From positions 137,558,682 to 137,622,681 of the forward strand of contig CM054062.1 in assembly GCA_028641055.1 (NCBI GenBank): DNA of 64,000 nucleotides, given 5' to 3'. Under the pieces are notes generated by a model. The model was not told the DNA's origin. It searched no databases and saw only the letters and a list, made by a program, of their open reading frames with translations. Within the stretch, counting starts at the first letter, position 1. Each line of letters starts with the position of its first letter. Positions 47,177-56,887 of the stretch are shown here, in pieces. The translations under genes were made by a program, and so were the position numbers. Origin of the DNA: Alopecurus myosuroides. Taxonomy: Eukaryota > Streptophyta > Magnoliopsida > Poales > Poaceae.

Positions 47177-48359
47177 TTTCTGCAACGTTGCATCACTTGC
47201 AACAAGGCTAAATCAAAATTGAAGCCCCACGGTTCGTATACTCCTTTACCTACACCTACTACACCATGGGAAGATATTAGTATGGATTTTTTGCTAGGTT
47301 TACGGAGGACTAAAAGAGGGCACGATTCTATATTTGTGGTAGTGGATAGATTTTCAAAGATGTCACACTTTATTGCTTGCCACAAAATGGACGATGCGTC
47401 GCATATTGCTAATCTGTTTTTCAGGGACATAGTGAGACTACATGGATTACCAAGGACTATTGTTTCTGATCGTGACGTGAAGTTTATGAGCTACTTTTGG
47501 AATACATTATGGGGGAAGCTAGGAACAAAGTTGTTGTTTTCTACAACAGGTCACCCCTAAAATGATGGACAAACGGAGGTGGTTAATCGCACATTATCAA
47601 CATTGTTGCGAACCATGATCAAGAAAAATCTACGGGAGTGGGAGGAGTGTTTGCCACATGTAGAATTCGCATACAACGGGGTTGTCCACTCTATTTACTC
47701 AGCTTTTCCTATTTGAAGTGGTCTATGGATTCAAGCCCATTACACCACCTTATTTGTTACCACTTCCCGTACAAGAGAGAATAAATATGGAGGCATCAAA
47801 GAGAGCTGATTTTGTGAAGAAGATACATGAGAAGACCAAGGATGCTATAGAGAAGAAGGGGAAGTATGTGGCTGAAAGAGTAAACAAGAAGAGAAAGGAG
47901 GTTCAATTTCGGCCAGGAGATTTAGTATGGGTGCACTTTCGAAAAGACAGATTTCCAAAGTTGAGAAAGTCCAAGTTGTTACCTCGAGGTGCTAGTCCCT
48001 ACAAAGTGCTTGAGAAAATCAATGACAATGCTTACAAGATAGACCTTCCAGTTGATGAGTTTGGTGTGAGTAATTCATCCAATGTTGTTGATTTGACACC
48101 ATACCATGGAGATGACCTTGTTGCGTCGAGGTCGACGCCTTTTCAAGGGAGGGGGGAGGATGATGAGGACATCCCTAGTTATTTACCACACAAGGAGGTT
48201 GTTGCCCAAGAGAAGACTAATGAGATAAGACTTGGACCAATAACAAGATCAAGAGCCAAGTTATTACAACAACAACAACAGGTGAATTCACTCCTTATTG
48301 AATGTGATGTTTGTGATAGTGACAATTTTATACTGCCCAAGTCTATGCATTTATTATGA
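47177..48359 (+). pseudogene. E2 integrase, second part
   Basis: After the duplicated TTTCT the zinc domain ends with CITCNKAK, and the catalytic core follows ([13 protein letters not shown], then [13 protein letters not shown]). A stop at 47558-47560 falls just before the catalytic Glu region. The C-terminal domain is open from 47682 to 48359 with the GPY/F-like RPGDLVWVHFRKDRFP and ends in a Gln-rich tail (GPITRSRAKLLQQQQQ). No chromodomain was recognised. Frames change at least once. It completes the pol that breaks off at 20644. Confidence 0.88.
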
Positions 48360-48379
48360 TGAGGGTTATTGATAACACA

Positions 48380-48565
48380 AAAATGGTGGTGGAAAACAAC
48401 CAAGAGGGGCTGGAAAACAAGATGGAGATGCTGGAAAACAAGCTTACAAGTGGTGAAAACAAGAGTACAATGGTGAAAACAGATTTACAAGAAGGTGAAA
48501 ACAAATGTACAAGTGTGGAAAATAACTCCAGGAATGTTCTTCCACACTAAGAATGGTGAAAACAA
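48380..48565 (+). repeat. Degenerate GGTGAAAACAAG-like repeats
   Basis: About nine copies of GGWGAAAACAAG or TGGAAAACAAG occur at roughly 18-24-base spacing between the pol stop and the polypurine tract of E2. They give no protein match. Confidence 0.7.
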
Positions 48566-48581
48566 GTGGAGGGCGCCCCAT
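48566..48581 (+). promoter_or_regulatory. E2 polypurine tract region
   Basis: GTGGAGGGCGCCCC precedes the LTR start TGAAGATC. It is less pure than usual, so the assignment is by position. Confidence 0.5.
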
Positions 48582-49053
48582 TGAAGATCAATGCGCCCCT
48601 TCCTAGTCCAAGTAGGAGTCCTACTTGAGTCCTCCTAGTCCAAGTAGGAGTCTTAGTCGAGTCCTAGTCCTAGTAGGAGAGGTTCTTGCGCAAGGGGGCC
48701 TTGTGGCCGCACCCCTCTCCTTTATATACCTCCCACCTGCGTGTGGAAGGCTCAGAACAAGTTTAAACCAAAAACCCTAGCCTCTAGATTGTATTGCTGC
48801 CAAGCATTCATCTTGAAGTATTACCTGCAAAGTTGTGTGATATCTTGTTGTTCGATACAGGACCACTCGTGATCTTTGATTACGTGTACAAGAGTGTGTA
48901 GTTGAGAATATCCAATGGGATTGATTGTTGTTGCATTGGCAACAGGGGTTATCCAAGTGAGAGATCTCAGTGTAGCACTACTTATAAAAAAATCCACAAA
49001 ACATCCACCAATAATAAAAAGAGCTCATTGAGAAGATCGGACCTCCCCTTATG
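48582..49053 (+). repeat. E2 3' LTR, 472 bp
   Basis: Starts TGAAGATCAATGCG and ends CCCCTTATGA (TATCA in the 5' copy). It has a double copy of CCTAGTCCAAGTAGGAGTC with internal palindromes at about 48602-48680 and a TATA-like TTTATATACC at about 48720. Its 3' half matches the 5' LTR remnant. Confidence 0.85.
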
Positions 49054-49247
49054 AGGACATCTGATCTAATATATGACAAGATCAAACCATTAGATCCGTC
49101 GTCTGACCCCGTCGCCTGCTTTCATCTGTCCTGTCCCCTACAATCTCTCTTCTGCAGATTATTGCTACCTCCTTTCCAATACAGTGACATCTTAGAAAAT
49201 CATGTTAAATTTATTAAACTTTCATGGAGGGTGTTGCTATCTATCCA

Positions 49248-49338
49248 CTCCCTCTGTTCCAAAAAAATAGATGAATTCAATTTATCCAAATGTGGATATT
49301 TGAACAAATGGAAGTCATCTATTTTGAAACGAAGGGAG
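49248..49338. mobile_element. Stowaway (Tc1/mariner-type) MITE, 91 bp
   Basis: Ends CTCCCTCTGTTCC and, inverted, GAAACGAAGGGAG, the classic grass Stowaway terminus. A TA follows on the right, with CA on the left as a decayed TA. The arms pair over most of the length. Confidence 0.9.
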
Positions 49339-49986
49339 TACCTATCTATACTTCTTATAAAGCAAAACCCTACTAACTACAATTAATATTTCTTGTAACA
49401 CATGCAAGCATTCACGTCATCTTTTTGTCTAGCCATTAAATTGTCCATGTAATCCTTTTTTAATTGTTCAATTGAAAATATCACACCGTGCATTTATGTA
49501 ATTACACGTTCATGTGCAAGTGAAATATGAGAATTATTTTTGTCAACCAAGTGAACTTTTTTTCAATTATTGTCAATGATGAAAATCATATAACTATTAT
49601 TCGAAATTACGTGGCCTTCTATATGTAATTTCTAAAAAGGTTTGTAAAAACATTATGCGGCAATGTGCATGGCGTCTTAATACAAGCTATCCACATCATA
49701 TGTACTTATCTATATCAATCAACTACACCTGTGGACCTTAATGACATCTAAATTGTAAAATACTCATATAGTTTATGTTTATTAAATTTAGCCTCTCGAT
49801 TGTTTTGATCAACTAAATCGTACATATTGCTACAGAAAATTTTAATTTTCAGCGTTTTATTAGATTTATTAAAGAGATACCAGCTGCAACTCATGGGTTA
49901 TCCTTCTAGTTCCTCAAATAACAGAGGACTTCTTACTTCTAAGTCAACTAAGTTGTCAATTAGTCAATCTAGGATGCCAATATATC
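49339..49986. other. AT-rich flanking DNA
   Basis: No gene was recognised. TCTATACTTCTTATAAAGC at about 49346 resembles the 5' ends of grass Helitrons, but no CTRR end with a hairpin was found, so this is not called. Confidence 0.4.
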
Positions 49987-50465
49987 TGACGTGGGGATGA
50001 CTCCAGGATCCGTCCAGTGGGCCTACCCGATCGAAGGCCCAAAGCGAGGTGCTACTCCGTAGCTTTAGAAGGCCCAGTGGAAGCCCAGTCGTGAAACCTG
50101 CGAGTCAAGAAGGAAGTTCCACCGACCTAGAGCTAGGGTTTGTAACCCCCCCGGGGGGCGGTTCGGGACCCAGCTATCTATAAAAAAAGGTTGGGAGAAC
50201 CACGGGGAGGGAGATCCAATCTACTTTTGACCATCATAGCCATAGCTCAAGATCCATCTCTCAGCTTGGGCACTCACCATTGTAATCGATCTACCCGTAA
50301 TACAGATCAGAAGAGCGGGAGTAAGGGTATTACCTCTACGAGGGCCCCGAACCTGGGTAAAACTTGCCCCCATGTTAGCCGACGATTTTCACCGGCGCCT
50401 TATTCATTCTTTTAATCGAAACCCTCCGGATCATCTGAGGGACTTGTCTATATGTCTAATCGACA
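49987..50465 (+). repeat. D 5' LTR, 479 bp
   Basis: Starts TGACGTGGGGATGACTCC and ends CTAATCGACA. TATAAAA at 50179-50185 is a plausible promoter. The start is inferred by alignment to the Tat-lineage LTR at 10757 on the minus strand, since the 3' LTR is out of view. Confidence 0.7.
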
Positions 50466-50467
50466 AT

Positions 50468-50484
50468 TGGCGCCGTCTGTGGGA
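50468..50484 (+). other. D primer binding site
   Basis: TGGCGCCGTCTGTGGGA lies two bases after the LTR. This primer class is typical of Tat and Athila elements and is usually assigned to aspartate tRNA. Confidence 0.75.
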
Positions 50485-52134
50485 ACGGCGGGCGCTGGAT
50501 CCACGGCGTCTTCGGCCTCGTCTTCGCCAAGCTTCAACTGGAGCCTAGGATCATCGACTCCAACGGAGCCGATCCGCTTCGGGTCGCTCGTCTACGCGCC
50601 CCACTCGCCGGAATCTCGCCCGGCATACAACAGACTCGAGAAAAGCATCAGCCTGACGTTTGGCAGCTTCCACTTCCACGCCAGCAAGGCGGGAATCCTG
50701 CACTTCCCCGACCAGATCGGGCTCGGCGAATCGGACTCTAAATCTGTCTCAAATCCGGCGGCCCTCGAGTCGCCATCTGATGACGTTGGGGGCTCCATCC
50801 GCCGCAACACGTGCAACTTCCACACCATCGCGACTGAGGAACCCTCCAAATTCGGCGAAGGCCATCAGCCTACGCCTAAGACTCACGAGCCATATCTGGC
50901 CCAAGTTTGCATGGCAGGATCAACTGAACAACCTGAAGAAACGCAGGAAAGTCGAGTGGAGCGGGAACGCATCAAGGTCTCGCGAGCCTCTTGGCTCAAA
51001 GCAAAAGCAGCGGTACAATCTGGCCAGCCGATAGAAGCTGGAGCCTCTCGACAATACCTGACCCGAGTATCACTACCACCTGCTGCAGACGGGCCGACTG
51101 TTGGCAGAAGCCTGCAAGGACCTAGAAGCACGGAAGAAAGAGGCAGAAGCTTCGAGTGTGTGCCGTGCGGCGCTCTCGAGAACTCACTCAACGGGGAACC
51201 AGCCTCCGAAGAAAAAGTACGTCTCGAAAACTGCTCTCCTGGACCAAGGGTCTCTCAGCGAAGTCAGCAAATCACTCGAGACCTCCCTCATGCACGTCGA
51301 TGAGGAAGGCAACGTATGCCCGACAACTCCAACCGCTACGGTCCTGGCCGCCACTACGTACTTGCAGGCAAACCAGCCGCCCGAAAACGACCCCCGCACG
51401 GAACAACACCGTCAAGTCCAAAAGGGGCTAGGTATGGCTGGAGCTGCGATCGCCGCCCAGAATCACAAACATGCGACAACCCCAGAAGCTGATAAAACCC
51501 CTCGGGTGGACAAAACACCTCGCAGACGCGAAAGTACATCGTCAAAGAGAGGAAATAAGGGGTCACCTCGCCTCTCCAGAAGAAAAGAACTACGTGCCGT
51601 TGTGATAACCCACATAGTGATAAAGACAGCCCGCAAAACTGCGATAGCAGCCCACGGCACCACGGAAGCCGGTCGCGACACCGCAGCAGGGAACCGCGGA
51701 AGGAGGATAATCGTGAACGAACTCAACACGGTGCGCATGGGGACATCACGCAAAGTAAGGTCGACAGAGCTCGAGCCCGAAAGAACCGCGCCCGGTCGCT
51801 ATCCACCTCCTCTGACGAGGAATCTTGCGGTGCGATGTGCTTCAGTAGCAAGACCCGTGAGGTACCAATGCCCAAAAGATTCAAGCTCACAATAGAGGTC
51901 CCAAAGTACAACGGCTCGCAAGAGCCCAAGTCATGGCTTTCAGACTATCTTACCATGGTAAAATGCCAGCGCGGAAACAAGACAATAGCCATGCAATACC
52001 AAAACCTGCACCTCGTAGGCGCTGCACGTAGTTGGCTCGAAGGAAGACCGCGTGCGCACTATAGATCCTGGACGATCTCACCCGCGACTTCGAGAAGAAC
52101 TTCCAGGCGACGTACAAACGACCAGCATCTATAG
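50485..52134 (+). pseudogene. D gag, frameshifted
   Basis: The reading starts just after the primer site with a Ser/Gly-rich segment, then FGSLVYAPHSPESR and LTFGSFHFHASKAG. The ATG present at this place in the minus-strand relative (10246) appears as ACG here, so the true start is lost. The frame shifts near 51110-51300 and again near 51840. The capsid core, with IEVPKYNGSQEPKSWL and LHLVGAARSWLEG, is at about 51890-52050. After 52134 the frame is lost again. At least three frame changes make it inactive. Confidence 0.78.
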
Positions 52135-52468
52135 AGGAACTGTGTGCCTGCAGGCAGAAGAGCGGCGAGTCTACCCATAAGTATATCCATAGATGGACCA
52201 CACTCAAGAACACGGTGGTAAATATATCAGAAGAAGTCGCGGTCGAAGCTTTCACCAAGGGTTCTCGGCGCGCCGCCTTCCGAGAAGAGCTGGAATGATC
52301 TGTTCCCAAGTCAATCGGATAATTAATGGTGATAGCAGACAGGTGGGCTAATGGCGAGGAGTCCCTGCGCAACGAGAAAACTTCCTCACCCGCGCCTGAG
52401 GAGGACCGCAACGGCAACCACCAAAAGAGGAAAAAAAACACTACGACCAGGATGACCAATCGGAACTG

Positions 52469-53470
52469 GTGACGGCAGAGTTCACAAGAAATCGCGACAA
52501 TGGATCCCGCGGAAATCGCGACTGGAAACCAAAGCCAGACGACAAAATTCCCGAGGAGGACCTTGACGGATACTGCTCTCTGCATCTATTTACAGATAAG
52601 CGCATGGGAAAAACCAAGGCCACTCACCTCCTCAAAGATTGCCGAAAGTTCCAGGATATCCACGAGGCATACACGAAGAAGCACAGGGCCGCCGTTAGCC
52701 AGGGATACCCGCGACTACCGGGAGGATACCAACCACCACCCCTGCCTTCACACACAGTACCCCAGAACGTGGCGCTAGCCGCACTACCAGCGCCACCCGC
52801 CGCAAACCAAGGAGCTAACGGATACCCGAATCCACACGGACTCCTCGGAATGATACAGAAGGTCTGCCCATCCCGCAGAGTCCAGAAGACGAACACATGC
52901 CAAGTTAACATGGCAGTACAGGCTCCACCATCCCAGACTGAATACCTGAAGATGTTGGAGCAGCCGATAACCTTCTCCAAAGACGACCACCCTCCACGAG
53001 TGTATCGACCAGGGCACGCCGCGCTCGTCATCCAGGCGCAAATAGGCAACTTCGACCTAGCCCGAGTGTTCATGGACGGTGGCAGCGGAATCAACATCAT
53101 ATACGCAGATACACTCCGCAAGATGAACAAGAACCTGGACGGACTTGCAGAATCAGAAACATCCTTCCACGGGATAGTAGCAGGGAAAGCCGTTCAACCA
53201 CTAGGAACAATCAACCTGGAGGTGATACTCGGAGACCCGAAGAATTACAGGAGAGAATTCCTCGACTTTGAGGTGGTCGACTGGCCATTGCAGTACCACG
53301 CCATTCTCGGCCGAACAACGTTCGCGAGATTCATGGCGGTGCCCAATTATGCCTACCTCAAACTCAAACTCCCTGGGGAATACAGAACAATAACCATAAA
53401 CGGCGACTTCCAGAAGTCAGACAAGTGCGACAACGAGTTCAACGAAATCGCGATATCGTTCGGGATGTAA
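52469..53470 (+). pseudogene. D gag C-terminus and protease
   Basis: This open stretch of 333 codons begins after a degraded region. The nucleocapsid-like part (YCSLHLFTDKRMGKTKATH) gives way to ARVFMDGGSGINIIYADTL near residues 200-218. This is the protease active site in the DGGS form common in Tat elements rather than DTGS. HAILGRTTFARFMA is the second conserved protease segment. It stops at 53468-53470 before RT. Confidence 0.78.
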
Positions 53471-54724
53471 GAGGAGCTGGAAGAGCTGGCAAAAACCACG
53501 GATAACTGTGTGATGCTGCTCACCAAAAATAACGCCCCAGAACTCGAGTTCAGTCCAAGCAGCGACACTCGAAAACATAAAGTGCACCCGACAGAATCCA
53601 CGAAGACGGCGATTGTGTCCACAACCCTATCATACGCATAGGAAAGCGCGCTCGTCGAACTCCTCCGTGAGTACTGGGAGATATTTGCATGGCAACCCTC
53701 AAATATGCCAGGAATACCCAGGGAGTTCGCCGAGCACTCACTTGAAGTGTTTAAAGATGCAAAGCCAGTCAAACAGACCACCCGACGCTTTTTCGAGCCG
53801 AAACAGAAAGCATTCGGAGAAGAGGTGAACAGACTGTTAGCCGCCAAGTTCATCAGGGAAATTAAGATTTCCACCTGGTTAGTAAACCCGGTGTTAGTCC
53901 CGAAGAAAAATACTGACATCCATCGCGTGTGCATAGACTACACGTCGTTGAACAAACACTGCCCCGAGGATAACTTTCCGTTACCACGGATCGACCAGAT
54001 CGTGGACTCTACGGCAAGCTGTCAATGCCTCTCCTTCCTGGACGCCTACTCGGGCTATAACCAAATCAGGATGAAGGAGGAGGATAGGGAGAAGACAACA
54101 TTCATCACACCGCACGGTGTATACTGCTACACGACGATGCCCTTCGGGATAAAAAACGCAGGCGCAACATATCAGCGATGCATGCAAAAATGCCTCGCCA
54201 AGCTTATTGGAAAGAACGTACAAGTGTACGTTGACGATATCGCTATCAAGACTCGAGTGGAGGACACGCTCCTCGAGGACATCAGGGAGACATTCAACGC
54301 CCTAAACGCATACAAAATCAAGCTCAACCCGACAAAATGTGTCTTCGGGGTTCTCGCTGGACAGCTCCTTGGTTATCTGGTCTCTTCCCGAGGAATTGAA
54401 GCCAACCCGGAGAAAGTTCAGGCGATCTTGACGATGAAAGAACTGACAATTCTTCGTGGCGTGCAGCAGCTCGCAGGACGACTGGCAGCCCTCAACAGGT
54501 TCATCGCAAGGTTAGGCGAGCAAGCGCTCCCTTTCTACAAATTGCTGACGAAAACGGATAAGTTCGAGTCGATGCCAGAAGCGAAAAAGGCGTTCGTTGA
54601 TTTGAAGAGAGTGCTGCAGAGCAAGCGCATATTGGCAACACCACAGGAAAGGGAACCTCTCTACCTTTACCTAGCCGCAACAAATCAAGTGGTCAGCACG
54701 GTAATTACCGTCGAGCGGCCATAG
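53471..54724 (+). pseudogene. D reverse transcriptase
   Basis: RT motifs appear in order: WLVNPVLVPKKN, RVCIDYTSLNKHCPEDNFPLP, FLDAYSGYNQI, TTMPFGIKNAGATYQR and the catalytic YVDDIAIKT at about 54228-54254. The thumb and connection follow to 54724. A stop at about 53638-53640 separates the upstream linker. The open part begins at 53705 and is uninterrupted for 339 codons, so RT is the best-preserved domain of D. Confidence 0.85.
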
Positions 54725-55398
54725 GACGAAAAAACATACGACGCTCAGAGACCAGTGTACTAGAAATCAAGTGTTGAACAGCGATACTCCGACTACCAGA
54801 AATTCGCGTGTGGACCGGTCCTTACAGCCCGCAAGCTCAAACACTACTTCTAGGAACATAGTGTCACTGTGCTAAACGACGCATCACTCGGTACTATCAT
54901 GAACAATCCCATGGCATCCGGAAGAATCGCAAAATGGAGCATCGAGCTAGGAGCCTGGGATATCATATACACAGGACGTAACGCCCTCAAATCCCAGGTG
55001 GTCGTAGAGTTCCTGAGCGAGTGGACAGAGCTCAAACTCCAGGCCCCCAGAATACACGAGCAACTGGATCATGTACTTTGAAGGATAAAAAAGAAACGAG
55101 GGAGCCGGAGCCGGAGTAATCCTCATATCACCAAGGGGAGACAAGCTCCAGTATGTTCTACGACTTGACTTCCCCCCGACGATTCAGCGTCCAACAACGA
55201 TGCATAGTACGAGGCACTCCTACACGGCATGAAGATGGCGATTGCCTGCAGAGCCACCCGATTGATGATATACGGAGACTCAAATCTTATCGTGAAGTGG
55301 ACGATGAAGGAGTGCGACGCTGTCGCAGATAACATGGTTGCCTATCGCGATATGTACAACCTACTCGAAGGAAGTTTCAAAGGATGCGAGCTGAAGCA
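54725..55398 (+). pseudogene. D RNase H and second (archaeal-like) RNase H, cut by E
   Basis: The first RNase H is decayed, with several stops near 54721-54855, and ends with AKWSIELGAWDIIYTGRN and EWTE. A second RNase H begins near 55070 (YFEG start, then YEALLHGMKMAI and MIYGDSNLIVKW). This tandem arrangement is the Tat hallmark. Element E enters at 55399 before this domain is complete. Confidence 0.75.
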
Positions 55399-56799
55399 TG
55401 ATACGTCGAAAACGTATCTCCTTTTCCAAACACTGTTCTTATTGTTTTCCTCTAAACTTGTGTGTTTTGAATACAACTAACACGGACTAATGTTGTTTTC
55501 AGCAGAATTACCTTGGTGTCTCGCTTTTGTGCAGAAAAATCAACTTTCGGGAAATTGCCCAGAAAAGACCCCATTGGTCTTAAAACACCGGAAGACCCCG
55601 GGGGCTAGAAGGGGGCCAGGAAAGGGGCCAGAGGGGGCCACACCACCCCCTGGCGCCCCCAGGCCGCGCCACCTGGTAGTGTGGGCCACCCAGAGACCCC
55701 CTCGGGCTCCTCTTTCGACTATATATTGCCTTCAACCCTAAAACCCGAGGGGGTTCGTCATATTCGACAGAAACACAATAGAGCGCCACCGCCACCCCGA
55801 ACCTCGATTCGGGGATCAGAAGTTCCTGTTCTGGCACCCTGCCGGGACGAGGAATTGGAGGAGATCATCGCCATCGTCATCACCAACGCCTCTCCATCAA
55901 CCATCCATGTTTCCCACATCCATGTGTGAGTAATTCCCGCGCTGTAGGCTGAAGGGTATGGTAGGGATTGGATGAGATTGTTCATGTAATAATGTCGTGA
56001 TTGTTAGGGCATAGAGCCTAGTATCCTCTATTAGTGCTATTGACATTGTTGCAACTTGTTATGCTTAATGCTTACCACTTTGGGCCCGAGTGCCATGATC
56101 TCAGATCTGAACATGTTATTGAATCACGATGATAATTATTGTTTCTTGATCATACCTGCAAGTTGTTTACACATATCGTTGTCCGGAAGCCGAGGCCCCG
56201 AAGTGACAGAAATTGGGACAACCAGAGGGGATGGATGTGATGTGAGAATCACATGTGTTCACGGAGTGTTAATGCTTTACTCCGGTGTTCTATTAAAAGG
56301 AACACCTTAATTACCAGTATTCCCCTTGAGGCCCCGCTGAAAACGGGCTGGTAGGACAAAATATGTTGTGCAAGTTCTCATTGTGAGCACGTACGACTAT
56401 TTACAGAACACATGCCTATGGTTACTTAGTCCTTGGATGCTTTATCTTATTTATCTGCAATGCCCATGTCTTGATTATTATATGAACTATCTTATCCATG
56501 CAACGCCCGTTCATCTAACCCTATGCCTACAATATTTAATCTCCCTGTTTACTTCAAACACTACTGCTGTTGTTTTCATTTCACTGCTACTATTATTTCA
56601 CTACTGCTGCTACTATAAAATTGTTACTACTGATAAACCACTACGAACAAGTCAACTTTCAGGTGCAACTGAATTGACAACTCACTTGTTAAGACTCACA
56701 AATATTCTTTGGCTCTTTGGCTCCCCTTGTGTCGAATCAATAAATTGGGTTTTACTTCCCTCGAAGACTGTTGCGATCCCCTATACTTGTGGGTCATCA
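55399..56799 (+). repeat. E 5' LTR, 1,401 bp
   Basis: Starts TGATACGTCGAAAACGTATC, an inverted repeat typical of Triticeae Athila-type LTRs, and ends GTGGGTCATCA. TATATAT at 55720-55726 is the likely TATA box. Confidence 0.88.
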
Positions 56800-56810
56800 A
56801 GACTATTTTC

Positions 56811-56828
56811 TGTCGCCGTTACCGGGGA
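56811..56828 (+). other. E primer binding site
   Basis: TGTCGCCGTTACCGGGG, a mutated form of the TGGCGCCGTTGCCGG class, lies 11 bases after the LTR end. Confidence 0.7.
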
Positions 56829-56887
56829 GCATAGCTTTATTTGTGAGCTCACCAGAGAGTACTATTATCTACTGCCAATCATTCATC

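Larger units (their letters stand above)
15253..49053 (+). mobile_element. E2: old Ty3/gypsy element, split by nested elements B and C
   Basis: A truncated 5' LTR, primer site, long leader, gag with a zinc knuckle and a decayed pol run to 20644. The integrase continues at 47177, and a 3' LTR ends at 49053. The two halves are joined logically by the 5-bp duplication TTTCT at 20640-20644 and 47177-47181 around element B. The matching parts of the two LTRs differ at roughly 6-7% of sites by eye, so this is the oldest layer of this stack. No clear chromodomain follows the GPY/F tail, and the clade (CRM- or Reina-like chromovirus) is uncertain. Confidence 0.88.
49987..55398 (+). mobile_element. 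D: Tat-lineage Ty3/gypsy element, 3' part displaced outside window
   Basis: LTR, TGGCGCCGTC-type primer site, gag, DGGS-type protease, RT, RNase H and a second, archaeal-like RNase H occur in order. The double RNase H marks the Tat/Ogre/Retand group. The element is cut at 55398 by the Athila-type element E; its integrase and 3' LTR should lie beyond the window. Every domain carries stops or frameshifts. Confidence 0.85.

Noticed and set aside
49346..49986. Possible Helitron beginning TCTATACTTC
   Set aside because: No CTRR terminus with a preceding hairpin was found, and no second copy is in the window to define ends.
51950..53130. Minus-strand frames of 168 and 211 codons opposite element D's gag and protease
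   Set aside because: They are antisense shadows of a coding region whose plus-strand frames carry the known motifs.
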